Source of the DNA: Holothuria scabra
Taxonomy: Eukaryota > Echinodermata > Holothuroidea > Aspidochirotida > Holothuriidae
Reading direction: 5' to 3'
Assembly (NCBI GenBank): GCA_037179385.1
Contig: CM074188.1
Span: 24,383,318-24,447,317 of the forward strand
Length of the DNA: 64,000 nt
The position numbers were made by a program, and so were the translations under genes. Each line of letters starts with the position of its first letter. Positions within the stretch are counted from its first letter, which is position 1. Of this stretch, positions 37,501 to 42,539 are shown one piece after another. Under the pieces are notes generated by a model. That model saw only the letters and a program-made list of their open reading frames with translations. It was not told the DNA's origin and ran no database searches.

Positions 37501-40153
37501 GCTAAGTTTTCTTCACATACCTAAGACGAATGGTCAAACTTAGACAATCCCAATACCCTACATACAGATTACTGTTTTATGAGCAAGTACTTGCCAGTTC
37601 AATTCAGTTTTAAAAAATTTGTGGACAGAGACTTTTCCAAATTATGTACAAACTGCTGTTACAAGTCAGGACACCATAAAATTCGAAACTTCTTATTCTG
37701 AAACTTAAGTATTGGATATCACACTTAACTCATTGCACTGACTGTTATGTAGCAGTGATCCTTTAATACTCTCACTAAGTTTTGAAAGTTACTAACTGAA
37801 AAGCAGCAATCCAAGTTTGTGGTTAGAAATTTTCACAACTTTAATTAAGAACTACAAATGCACTATACATTGACTTAAACTAAGTGTAAATTCCAAGATT
37901 TTAAAGGGGCTCATTGATTTAGTTCATGAAACTCAACAAATTCTTCCAAAGCTGCTAAGTTTTCTTCACATACCTAAGACGAATGGTCAAACTTAGACAA
38001 TCCCAATACCCTACATAGAGATTACTGTTTTATGAGCAAGTACTTGCCAGTTCAATTCAGTTTTAAAAAATTTGAGGACAGAGACTTTTTCAAATTATGT
38101 ACAAACTGCTGTTACAAGTCAGGACACCATAAAATTCGAAACTTCTTATTCTGAAACTAAAGTATTGGATATCACACTTAACTCATTGCACTGACTGTTA
38201 TGTAGCAGTGATCCTTTAATACTCTCACTAAGTTTTGAAAGTTACTAACTGAAAAGCAGCAATCCAAGTTTGTGGTTAGAAATTTTCACAACTTTAATTA
38301 AGAACTACAAATGCACTATACATTGACTTAAACTAAGTGTAAATTCCAAGATTACAGTCTAACATCATGACTGGCTACAGTGTAATAAGGACAGTCTTGT
38401 CTTGCATCTGTGTGGAATTTCTTACCCAGCAATTATTCAGAAATTTTCATTTGCAAAATTAACTTTACTTCTAACCTCAAAGACCTCTTCAATCTTTCTA
38501 TATTTGGGTACACAATAAGCTCAGAAGAGAAAACAAGGTGCTCGAACAATATTGAATTCCGATTGCTCATTCAAGCAAGCAAGCAAGCAAGCAAAATGAC
38601 GGGGTACGGTACTAGATGGCAACGGCCTGCTACCTCTTTGCTTATTAAATATTTAAAGCCACGCAGATTTGAAGTATTAATATTAAAACAGACCTTCACA
38701 AAAAAAAAAAAAAAATCCACTGTGTGACTTGCTAAGTACTGCTAAAAGTCTATCGCCATTAAGAAAGAATTTTACAAATTATTGATTCTAAAATGCATTC
38801 TGGAGTCACATAATTTTGTTCATTTTGTTTGTTTTGTTCATGTTTGGGAATCATGACTTAAAATACAGTACTGTACTCTGCAGTGGCGGCACCAGGATCA
38901 AAAAATACAGGGGCAAATGAAGGGCAAAAGAAAATGGGGGGGGGGGCAAAAGCACAAAATCTTGTTAGGCAACCATCATTCCGGAGCTGACTAGGGGTCA
39001 ACTGGGGAAAATGCCCCCATCCCCCCTCCCTTGGTGCTGCCACTGCCAGGCTTGGGGAAATGGTAATCAGTAATCGTAATCGACTGCAATCGATTACACA
39101 TTTTGAAGTAGTTGTAATCACAATTGATTACTTTTGTGAAAATCGCAAAGGAATTGCAATCGTAATCGATTACAATGGCAAAGTAATCGCAATCGTGGTT
39201 TCATATCTGATTACATTGAAGTTGAATTGAACAAAGAAGTAAAGTTACTAAACAATTGTTTCAGTGCTTGGTTCTTCTGTTGGAATGACAAAATTTAATT
39301 GTCCCTCTTTCTTGGATGTTCCAGCTTCTGTCCGGGCTTATCTAGAGCAATGTCCATGGCCTTTTTTCCAGTTGTGGGCACTGGATTATTTTGCCTACTA
39401 CATTGTTTACGTGGAAAGAAAATGTAATCACGATTGCAATCATGATTACATTGCAATGTAATTGCAATCGTAATCAATTACTTTCAATTTTAGCTGTAAT
39501 CGTAATAATAATCGCAATCATAAAATATGAAGTAATCGCAATCGTAATCGATTACATTGAGATGTAATCGCCCCAAGCCTGGCCACTGCACCTCTGAAAT
39601 ACCCTATGACTGAACTGCAAGGTTCTTGTTAGAAGAATTTGAGTGATGGCTGTTTTGCTTTATCAGATCATTACTGTACCTCACAACAAAACATATAGCT
39701 GTACTGAGCCTAGTGCCAGAGGAGGGTATTTCAGAAAGATTTGCTCACAATAACAATGGCATGAGACTGGTGAATGACTTGGTTTGCACCAAATGACCAG
39801 AAAAAAATTTTCTGTGTTTAGGATAAAATATTTATTGAAAATTCTGAAATATTTTTACAGAATTTGAACTGTGTAGACCTGTAGCTGACAATTTGCTCCA
39901 CATGCTGGTCAGTAAGTTAAAAAGAGCCAGCTACAGTCCATCGCTGGCCAGCATGGATAGAACCCTGCTGAACTGTGTGATTTTTTTAAAAGATTGTACT
40001 TACCTCTGTGGGCCTGACCCCAGGCATCAGGACATCAATATTGAATGCAGTGTCCCTCTCTCTGGGATAGTCATAACCCTCAGGATCATATGCATAACGG
40101 GCATCACACACCCAAACAAAGAGTCCAATCAACAGAAGGAATGACTGCGACAT
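1508..40153 (-). CDS. PHM: Peptidylglycine alpha-hydroxylating monooxygenase (PHM/PAM), 5' part of gene, seven exons
   Basis: Joined coding segments, in transcript order: 40153-40004, 25130-25079, 16062-15966, 14226-14138, 9541-9458, 7523-7478, 1575-1508. All introns are GT-AG and the phases match (0,1,2,1,1,2), giving about 195 continuous residues. PHM is a secretory-pathway copper and ascorbate enzyme that hydroxylates the alpha carbon of C-terminal glycine in peptide precursors, the first step of peptide amidation. Visible in order: signal peptide, strand motif FNIDVLMPGV, YICAS, MDTVHHMLLYGC (two copper-A His), ILFAWARDAPP, LQIHYGD (third copper-A His), and the linker IYLLVGMDINITP. This matches the rat PHM order closely. 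The copper-B half (HTHH and the Met ligand) would lie to the left of the window. Whether a lyase (PAL) domain follows cannot be seen. The gene assignment is strong; PHM-only versus bifunctional PAM is open. Confidence 0.93.
1576..3564. other. PHM intron 6, no feature recognised
   Basis: Ordinary AT-rich intron sequence downstream (on the gene's strand) of exon 6 and upstream of exon 7. No coding similarity, inverted repeats or microsatellites longer than a few units stood out. Confidence 0.45.
3565..3726 (+). repeat. 162-nt pure polypyrimidine minisatellite
   Basis: An unbroken C/T tract. Most of it is a 13-bp unit CCCCCTTCTTCTT repeated about eight times; it then shifts to CTCCCCTTCCTC units and ends in a C run. 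It is followed directly by nine A. Long open frames here in several phases (Pro/Ser/Phe or Glu/Gly/Lys-rich) are artefacts of the repeat. Confidence 0.95.
4085..4195 (-). repeat. Possible tRNA-derived SINE head
   Basis: On the minus strand, GCTCGGTGGTTGAGTG resembles a pol III A box and GGATCAAATCC a B box, about 30 bp apart. No acceptor-stem pairing suggests a functional tRNA. It could be a diverged tRNA pseudogene or an old SINE. Confidence 0.4.
5215..5398 (-). mobile_element. TTAA-bounded MITE family B, truncated, reverse
   Basis: Begins TTAAAGGACCAATCCTCTCA and continues as the reverse of the copies at 20292 and 57795 (CTCAATTGGCTCAGCTC and GCAATAAACTGAGAT are recognisable). The other terminus is missing. 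Confidence 0.7.
6385..6535 (+). mobile_element. SINE fragment (3' body)
   Basis: Shares GAAAACAAG...GTGAGCCACAACTGAAA, CTTAAACCAATTGGTT and GGGCTGTAAAACTCCATCTA with the body of the SINE at 57536. The tRNA head is missing, so it is 5' truncated. Confidence 0.7.
6744..7017 (+). mobile_element. TTAA-bounded MITE family B
   Basis: Left end resembles TTAAAGGCCTAATCCTCTTACC (one base off in the TTAA) and right end is an inverted GTAGTTTGGGAAGGGAGTTG...CCTTAA. The terminal inverted repeats contain CCTCTTACCCCAAAC and its complement. The body matches the copies at 20292, 57795 and 60120. Confidence 0.75.
7478..7523 (-). CDS. PHM: PHM exon 6
   Basis: A 46-nt microexon-like segment between a TATTGCAG acceptor and a GAACA|GTAAGTT donor. 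It reads GKDTSGVTLEVTTE, aligning with vertebrate HKDCSGVSLHLTR. The Cys at rat position 186 is replaced by Thr here. Phase 1 in, phase 2 out. Confidence 0.88.
8520..9170. repeat. Old hAT-like repeat fragment, shared with 41.7 kb
   Basis: Starts TAGGGCTGTCAGCTATTAGCA with GATTAATC-type repeats, as some hAT ends do. The 8845-9130 part matches 41702-41985 (for example TTTGTAATGAACATAATTTA and CATTTTTCAAGAAATAACAA), with scattered substitutions. A right terminus was not found. Confidence 0.5.
9177..9412 (-). mobile_element. tRNA-derived SINE, near full length, reverse
   Basis: Read on the minus strand it begins GCGTGTTTGGTCTAACGGTA, an A-box-like tRNA head. It continues with GAGCATCCGCCTCTCATGCC and a degraded B-box region, then CCCAGGTCGAGTCATACC and the body GTGAGCCGCAACTGGAAAAA. 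The order is the same as in the copy at 57536. It lies immediately 3' of PHM exon 5 on the genomic map, inside intron 5. Confidence 0.82.
9458..9541 (-). CDS. PHM: PHM exon 5 (third copper-A His)
   Basis: An 84-nt exon between a TTATTTAAG acceptor and a CGTG|GTAAGT donor. The reading VGFHIGGDSGLSYLTLQIHY then GDASALR aligns with vertebrate VGFRVGGETGSKYFVLQVHYGD. The His of LQIHYGD is the third copper-A ligand (rat His172). It joins in phase to exons 4 and 6. Confidence 0.95.
10233..10641 (+). mobile_element. TTAA-bounded MITE family D with ~120-bp inverted repeats
   Basis: Starts TTAAAGTGTACC and ends GGTACCCTTTAA. The arms are inverted over about 120 bp: AAACAGCATG, CAGTCCAACTCC and CTTGAGCCAAGATATAAAAT on the left recur as complements on the right. 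The middle contains CAGGAAGTGTTCAAGGTCAT. No protein is encoded; the 104-codon frame over the right arm is chance. Confidence 0.85.
11427..12530. repeat. Satellite array, seven units of ~156 bp, each with AGGTCA motifs
   Basis: Units are anchored by GACCTCAAATGACCTTTGAC at 11461, 11617, 11776, 11931, 12086, 12242 and 12398 (spacing 155-159). Each has the order TGACCTCAAATGACCTTTGACC, CCAAAAACAATAGG, CTTCCTCTCAACATGACAAA, CTATATACCAAGTATG, GGTCACTCCTA, GTTTACAAGCCATTTTCG. On the reverse strand the first block reads AGGTCA-A-AGGTCA-TTTG-AGGTCA. The array ends in a GTTAACAAGC / ACACACAC tail and a TTCCTTGCC...GGCAAGG hairpin. Because 156 is divisible by three, long repetitive reading frames appear on the minus strand; they are not supported as genes. 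Confidence 0.93.
12531..14137. other. PHM intron 4 (part), no feature recognised
   Basis: AT-rich intron between the satellite array and exon 4. A short stretch at 12711-12760 resembles the reversed SINE body (TTTTTTCCAGTTGTGG). Nothing else could be supported. Confidence 0.4.
14138..14226 (-). CDS. PHM: PHM exon 4
   Basis: An 89-nt exon between a TTTGAACAG acceptor and a CAAG|GTAAGTT donor. It encodes GCGHGPCLGGGEAILFAWAR then DAPPPAIPQ. It aligns with vertebrate PHM CDEGTCTDKANILYAWARNAPP, including the two Cys (rat 126 and 131) that pair with Cys81 and Cys114. Phase 2 in (completing a Ser codon with exon 3), phase 1 out. Confidence 0.93.
14941..15207 (+). mobile_element. TTAA-bounded MITE family D, left arm deleted
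   Basis: Matches the middle and right arm of the element at 10233-10641: CAGGAAGTGTTCAAG, TCACACATTATTGCACA, AACATTTGATATCTTGG, TTTTTCATGCTGTTAAATA, ending GAGGTACACTTTAA. The left arm is absent. Confidence 0.78.
15600..15858 (+). mobile_element. piggyBac-like MITE, copy 1
   Basis: 251 bp between two TTAA (15600-15603 and 15855-15858). The terminal inverted repeats are CCCTTTACCGTTGT and ACAACGGTAAAGGG, with a subterminal palindrome GGGTCCTTTTGGACCC. TTAA targets and CCC-starting ends are typical of piggyBac elements. There is no coding capacity; the two ~77-codon frames are chance. Three more copies lie at 19.7, 26.0 and 56.9 kb. Confidence 0.88.
15864..15955 (+). mobile_element. SINE body fragment
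   Basis: AGGGAAAACAAGCCAGTGAG followed by CCACAACTGGAGAAA and AACCAATTGGTTAGAAA matches the body of the SINE at 57536. It abuts the right end of the piggyBac-like MITE, so that MITE probably landed in or next to an older SINE. Confidence 0.65.
15966..16062 (-). CDS. PHM: PHM exon 3 (copper-A His-His motif)
   Basis: A 97-nt exon between a TTTTACAG acceptor and a GGAG|GTATGA donor. The reading is DFIPKASMDTVHHMLLYGC followed by a variable loop. MDTVHHMLLxGC is the signature of PHM: the two His are copper-A ligands (rat His107 and His108) and the Cys aligns with rat Cys114. The following loop (GNVDRNLLNGKW) differs from the vertebrate sequence, as expected for a surface loop. Phase 1 in, phase 2 out. 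Confidence 0.93.
17365..17550 (+). mobile_element. TTAA-bounded MITE family C, left part only
   Basis: TTAAAGCAGCTCATTGAGTT then TTAAGTTTTCTTCACATACC, CAAACTTAGACAATC and TTTTATGAGTGG match the longer copy at 18410. It loses similarity before the right terminus. Confidence 0.65.
17580..18040. repeat. AGGTCA-type satellite relic, diverged
   Basis: Degenerate units with GTGACCTAAGATGATGTTTG, CTGGTGACCCCAGGTGAT, CAAATATGAAATCTATCCAA and a final CAGTGACACAAACACACACA tail. It also holds a CATA/CAGA microsatellite at 17655-17700. The DR1-like motifs are mostly lost here. Confidence 0.6.
18410..18773 (+). mobile_element. TTAA-bounded MITE family C, complete (364 bp)
   Basis: Left end TTAAAGCAACTCCTTGAGTT; right end AAAGAGCCCCTTTAA. 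The right terminus read inverted, TTAAAGGGGCTC, matches the left end of other copies. It has no coding capacity and lies in PHM intron 2. Confidence 0.75.
19687..19944 (-). mobile_element. piggyBac-like MITE, copy 2 (inverted)
   Basis: 250 bp with CCCTTTACCATTGTGCTCC at the left and CAGTAAAGGG-TTAA at the right. It is in the opposite orientation to the other three copies. The left target site has become TTTA. The internal segments GGGCATATTTGCATGC and TTTTCGGGTAGCTACTTGCA are shared with the other copies. Confidence 0.85.
20292..20596 (+). mobile_element. TTAA-bounded MITE family B, complete (305 bp)
   Basis: Begins TTAAAGGCATATTTTCATCA and ends GAATGACTGACTTTAA. It shares CTCCCACATTTATCTAAAAC, TAGTTTATTGCTTCATGGC and CTGTAGTTTGGGGTGACGAA almost exactly with the copy inside the LINE at 60120-60425, so these two are the closest relatives in the window. 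Confidence 0.82.
20597..22077. other. PHM intron 2, no feature recognised
   Basis: AT-rich intron sequence without clear coding similarity, inverted repeats or satellites. Confidence 0.4.
22078..22328. repeat. 39-bp direct repeat, 212 bp apart
   Basis: A 39-bp block beginning TTTATTACACTATTTTCGCA and ending GGAATATATTCCA occurs identically at 22078-22116 and 22290-22328. The intervening 173 bp is GC-richer and contains AGGCCGGCCTCCCC. It may be a local duplication or the flanks of an insertion. Confidence 0.75.
23290..23450 (+). mobile_element. Short LINE 3' end inserted in a MITE
   Basis: About 160 bp with CCGACAAGCCCTACAGGG, GTTACTTATTTACTTTGTG and a final ATAAATAATTGAAATGAAAT tail, the usual look of a heavily 5'-truncated CR1/L2-type LINE copy. 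The surrounding family C sequence continues on both sides. The exact target duplication is unclear. Confidence 0.6.
23479..23844. repeat. 183-bp tandem duplication
   Basis: Two adjacent copies beginning CATAATTTGAAAAAGTGT differ at only a few positions (for example CTGGTC versus GTGATC). It lies inside the family C MITE. Confidence 0.9.
24428..24500. repeat. Degenerate GGTCTGCAAGACC repeat
   Basis: Repeats of GGTTTGCAAAACCAAAAAG, GGTCTGCAAGACCAAAGGTG and GGTTTGTCAAAC, each an imperfect palindrome. Similar units recur at 27610-27770. Confidence 0.45.
24825..24970 (+). mobile_element. TTAA-bounded MITE family B, left half only
   Basis: TTAAAGGCATAATCCTCTCA, then GCCCCTCCCACAACTGTCTA and CAGTTTATTGCTTCAGGGT. 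The right half is missing. It lies just 3' of PHM exon 2 on the gene strand. Confidence 0.7.
25079..25130 (-). CDS. PHM: PHM exon 2
   Basis: A 52-nt exon between a CTTTCAG acceptor and a GGTAAGTATT donor. It encodes DDQYICASQPVGGEFYI plus one base. It corresponds to rat PHM SDTYFCMSMRLP...; the Cys aligns with rat Cys81. It enters in phase 0 from exon 1 across a ~14.9-kb intron and leaves in phase 1. It is too short for ORF-based detection, and was recognised by homology and splice sites. Confidence 0.88.
26015..26274 (+). mobile_element. piggyBac-like MITE, copy 3
   Basis: 252 bp between TTAA at 26015-26018 and 26271-26274, with perfect CCCTTTACCGTTGT / ACAACGGTAAAGGG ends. The subterminal palindrome is slightly mutated (GGGTCCTTTTGTACCC). 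Same orientation as copy 1. Confidence 0.88.
27306..27421. mobile_element. 116-bp palindromic MITE
   Basis: A near-perfect hairpin. CCTGGGGCCCGTTCCACAAA, GAGTTACGCACAATCTTAAG and TTTGATT on the left are complemented on the right, ending GAACAGGCCCCAGG, with a short central loop. The GGGGCCCGTT terminus is of a type found in many animal genomes. Confidence 0.82.
27600..27775. repeat. Degenerate purine-rich tandem repeat
   Basis: Repeats of a unit like AAGGTCTGCAAGACTGAAAGTGAA with variable spacing (27630-27770), downstream of the DIRS relic on its coding strand. Related to 24428-24500. Confidence 0.4.
27776..28850 (-). pseudogene. DIRS/Ngaro-type reverse transcriptase relic
   Basis: A dead retrotransposon polymerase on the minus strand. 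In order: VRKGYKLEFTEPP near 28420, LLEKELLDKEAI near 28350, then across a frameshift LNKGYVHPKQF, WATWVDLNDANLQVPIHKD (28130-28160), VMSFGPTVPPRVFTRLTREV, the catalytic box reduced to FLDG-stop, then LIVAESKDLALKH and LGWVIDPQKSSLVPSQ near 27840. This order (LxxAYFHVPIH-type box, SAPRVFTK-like motif, YLDDWLI, VYLGARLD) is typical of tyrosine-recombinase DIRS elements rather than Ty3/gypsy. Loss of the second catalytic Asp and several stops show it is inactive. No recombinase or split repeats were seen. Confidence 0.8.
29115..30444. mobile_element. Non-autonomous hAT-like element, 1.33 kb
   Basis: Terminal inverted repeats TAGTGTTTGCACGGGTA (left) and TACCCGTGCAAACCCTA (right), flanked by an 8-bp duplication ATATCCAC / GTATCCAC (29107-29114, 30445-30452; one mismatch). 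The subtermini carry many GGGTACCCGGGTTACCCG repeats. No transposase reading frame was recognised. It lies in PHM intron 1. Confidence 0.82.
30907..30964 (+). repeat. (GGGA)n purine tract
   Basis: More than ten GGGA units, ending in a G run. It has clear G-quadruplex potential on the plus strand. It creates a short Gly/Arg/Glu-rich reading frame that is not a gene. Confidence 0.93.
31140..33442. mobile_element. Complete foldback (FB/TU-like) transposon
   Basis: 2,285 bp (31149-33433) flanked by a perfect 9-bp direct repeat CACAAAATG (31140-31148 and 33434-33442). The ends are inverted repeats beginning GGCTTATGATATTCTGCGAA. Both arms are made of tandem ~165-178-bp units. Left-arm units are anchored at about 31161, 31336, 31501 and 31669. 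Right-arm units, in the opposite direction, are anchored at 32731, 32896, 33070, 33240 and 33418, plus a diverged inner unit from about 32525. Each unit contains (GAAAC)n, AAATTAGTTAAGGCCACCCA, AAAAATCAATCGGTCAAAG and TTTTTTGCTCTGTTTCGCAA. The central ~830 bp has no recognisable transposase. Architecture and 9-bp duplication fit foldback elements (Drosophila FB, sea urchin TU). Confidence 0.92.
31690..32524. other. Central domain of the foldback element
   Basis: Unique sequence between the arms. It contains a hairpin: CCCCGCTCCCCGTATCAATG (near 32129) is nearly complementary to CATTGAATGGGGAGTGGGGG (near 32184). Short frames only; none resembles a transposase. Confidence 0.6.
33837..35150. 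mobile_element. Non-autonomous hAT-like element, 1.30 kb
   Basis: Element 33844-35143, with ends CAGGCTTGCCAAC and GTTGGCAAGCCT(G), flanked by the direct repeat GTAATCG (33837-33843 and 35144-35150; 7 of 8 if an 8-bp site is assumed). Inside are a GGCCA-rich stretch (34617-34760) and a CA run at 35005. No transposase was recognised. Confidence 0.72.
36002..36930. mobile_element. TTAA-bounded element family E, 929 bp
   Basis: Perfect 20-bp terminal inverted repeats, TTAAAGCAGCTTATGCTGTT at 36002-36021 and its complement at 36911-36930. The interior has CTAGCTCCGCCCAATGAATT and no convincing protein. Confidence 0.85.
37448..38353. repeat. 453-bp tandem duplication containing a family C MITE
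   Basis: Copy 1 is 37448-37900 and copy 2 is 37901-38353. They are almost identical (for example ACATACAGATT versus ACATAGAGATT). Each starts TTAAAGGGGCTCATTGATTT and matches the family C copies at 18410 and 23148 for about 345 bp. It then continues into ~110 bp of intron sequence that was duplicated with it. Confidence 0.92.
38571..38594 (+). repeat. (CAAG)n microsatellite
   Basis: About five to six CAAG/CAAGCAAG units. Followed at 38700 by a run of 15 A. Confidence 0.85.
38881..39588. mobile_element. hAT-like MITE with a second hAT in its right end
   Basis: Left end CAGTGGCGGCACCAGGATC; right end TTGGTGCTGCCACTG. The ends are inverted repeats of the CAGTGGCG type. The right end is split by the insertion 39047-39581. 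Possible old flanking duplication GTACTCTG / CACCTCTG (5 of 8). About 165 bp without the insert. Confidence 0.68.
39039..39589. mobile_element. hAT-like element, 535 bp, with perfect 8-bp duplication
   Basis: Element 39047-39581, with ends CAGGCTTGGGG and CCCCAAGCCTG, flanked by a perfect GCCACTGC (39039-39046 and 39582-39589). Both halves are full of GTAATCGATTAC/GCAATCGTAATC repeats, typical subterminal repeats of hAT elements. The middle (about 39262-39420) holds unrelated sequence including a reversed SINE-like TTTTTTCCAGTTGTGGGC. Confidence 0.85.
40004..40153 (-). CDS. PHM: PHM exon 1 (start codon, signal peptide)
   Basis: Fifty codons from ATG at 40153, ending in GAG before a GTAAGT donor (phase 0). 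The N-terminus MSQSFLLLIGLFVWVCDA is a typical signal peptide with a hydrophobic core, and cleavage is likely near the DARYA segment. It is followed by an acidic, Tyr/Pro-rich stretch and then FNIDVLMPGVRPTE, which aligns with the first beta strand of the PHM core. The same frame stays open 29 codons upstream to another ATG at 40240, but that extension is hydrophilic and would bury the signal peptide, so I chose the inner start. No clear splice acceptor precedes it, so this may be the first exon; a separate 5' UTR exon cannot be excluded. Confidence 0.9.
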
Positions 40154-40998
40154 CACTCCAGACAAGCAAATATTTACACCATAAAATAGATGACGGTGGG
40201 TTTTGCTAGATGACCAGGTTTGAGCTTTATTAGATGACAAAAATATTAGACCATGAGCTGTTGCTTTAGAGGATGAGCAGTTACTTTAGAGGATGAGGAG
40301 TTGCTTTGCGTATCCAATGTAAATCATTCTATTGCTTTGAAACACCTTCTTTGGTGCATGTTACATCTCGACAGGATGATGGACATCTGCAGAGAAAATG
40401 AAAATAATAAAGTGATGCAGACAAATATTACTATTTCCCAGAAAATATTTAAACCTGGTTTAAACAACACAATTGCTTTACAAAAATACTCAACATGGGT
40501 AACAAGGCGGTTTGAAAAAGTTGATGTAAAATCATGCAAGACAACACAGCATTTTGGGTATGTTTCTGTACACTGATGGAATACAACCAAAGAATGATTA
40601 TTCCATACCCTCACAAGTTCACTGAAGCATTAGGCCTACAAAAGAACTTTGAAACAAATCCCAAAATACAAGTTTGAAAGCTTTTGACTTTGTTAGTACA
40701 GGACTGTACACCTTGATTATAAACCATAACATGGGACCATGATACTATACATGCTGCAAATATACAGTACATTAGCTCACTAAGCAGTATGTTGTCTGCA
40801 ACAAAGTATGCATTAATTGAGGATCAGGGACAGGGAGTTCTTCCTTGAAAAGGAGTCACATAGGAGAGTTTAATTTAAGAGACCAATTTTCCTCAAGAGA
40901 TGATTTCCAAATAATCCTTAGTGATTATATGCCCCTAGTCACAATGAAAGAGTGCCAGGAGTGACATAGCTGAAGGGCACAACATGTACCTCTAAAGC
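40154..40998. other. Upstream region of PHM exon 1, no motif assigned
   Basis: Immediately upstream of the PHM start codon. It has two GATGAGCAGTTACTTTAGAG-type repeats near 40255-40310. I see no confident TATA box, initiator or first non-coding exon, so I do not place a promoter. Confidence 0.35.
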
Positions 40999-41059
40999 AG
41001 GGTTCTAGCCAGGTTTCTTGCCAAACTGGGGGTCATCTATCAAACTATCCTCATCGATG

Positions 41060-41195
41060 CCGAAGGCATCGACGCGATCGCGAAGCGATTGCCCCTTTGA
41101 CGTGGGGTCAAGGGGCCGGCCTTAGGGTCCCTTGTGGGGTCCAGGAGCAAAGCCCCTGATGGGGGTTCAGGGGGCAAAGCCCCCAGAAGCTCCGC
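41060..41195. repeat. Palindrome-rich TE end (GGGGCAAAGCCCC type)
   Basis: Stacked short palindromes: GATGCCGAAGGCATC, GCGATCGCGAAGCGATTGC and GGGGGCAAAGCCCCC, then AGAAGCTCCGCAATTTTAC. The last part recurs reversed at about 52243-52300, inside another element. Confidence 0.6.
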
Positions 41196-42103
41196 AATTT
41201 TACATATTTTAGGAGCTGTAAACTGCTTTAAATTCATGCTCTTTTGCGAATAATTTAGACATGTAAACAGATTAATTCTTTCGTATGATCGTACGTACGT
41301 GACTGACTGGTCTTTGTACACAGCTACTGCTATGATGCATGTCACTCCCTACTGCATCAGTATGTATTTTGGTAAAAAAACTCTAAAAGTTGTGTCATGG
41401 TTTGGTGCGGATCTTCAGTTTATTAGCCTACACTGTAAATAAGACTGTTTCACTCGAAGTTGGGGAAGAAATTGACACTTACCTAAAGCTAAAAGCATCC
41501 CCGATTTTATACAAGTAAACCGGCTTTCACTCACTATAAACTGATGCAGCACTGTAATTGACTCTACGCATTAGTGCAGTTCACACGTACGTATGCAACG
41601 AAGGTTCTCCAATTCAAGCACTGTCCATAAATCAGTGATTCTTATACAACCTACTAAAATGCTTTACTAAATGAAATTGCTGGTGGCCTAGAATTCATAC
41701 TTTACTTCAACAACACCAATACATTTGTAATGAACATAATTTACAATGAAATTTGAAAGCACTTAACCTATGCATACACCGTAGTGTCTTTTAAGTATTT
41801 TGTGTGCCACTGTGCACTTCGCCGAAATAGTTCAATTTCAACAGCCACTTGTCAGTTCACTACTGGCGTATGTCTCCAAAAATTTCAACTTGAGATTAAC
41901 ATTTTTCAAGAAATAACAAGTTAAGCTTTCGAACCATGTTATTCCTATCCTGGTATCACATATGAGTGTTTGTAATATCATTAAAATGCAAGTAATACAT
42001 GTCTGGTGAACATATGTAGAAACTCGAAACTCCTAAAACTTGAAGCTTAATCCTGCCCAAAATTTTTTTTGTTCTAAATTCTTTCAGTGTTAACTATGAG
42101 ACA

Positions 42104-42460
42104 TATATGCAGGGCTCGATTTTCATGGTTGTCCGATTGTCCGGGACAACTAAAATTTCATTCGGACAACCAAAAGTTTAAGGTTGGTTGTCCGATGGAC
42201 AACCATTTTTCTCTCACATTGAAGAATTATAAAGCTGACTGATAAACTCTTTCAAATTTTTTGGCCAACCATGTTTCAGACTTGAAGTGTTTCTGTCTCT
42301 CTATCATCCTAGTTTTTTTCTTCATGAACACAATTACTGTTTTGTAATTGTGTGCAAAGTGTTTCGGACAACCAAATATCATTGTGGACAACCAAAACTA
42401 GTGAAATGGTTGCCCGAAGGACAACCATAAATTTTCCTGAAAATCAAGGCCTGTATATGC
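42104..42460. mobile_element. hAT-like MITE, ~344 bp
   Basis: Ends CAGGGCTCGATTTTCATGG and CCTGAAAATCAAGGCCTG, flanked by the 7-bp repeat TATATGC (42104-42110 and 42454-42460). The inside repeats GGTTGTCCGATTGTCCGGGA and GGACAACCA motifs in both orientations. Confidence 0.78.
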
Positions 42461-42539
42461 CTTGCGATACAACATTGTACATGCTATATAGCCTGCTCCA
42501 CAATTGCATGTCAAAACACAGCAAAATATCAATATAAAC

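Larger units (their letters stand above)
25131..40003 (-). other. PHM: PHM intron 1, about 14.9 kb
   Basis: The intron between the signal-peptide exon (phase 0 donor at 40003) and exon 2. It holds most of the large elements annotated separately below. Stretches with nothing recognisable include 25131-26010, 26275-27300, 30453-30900, 33443-33830, 35151-36000, 36931-37440 and 39597-40003. Confidence 0.75.
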
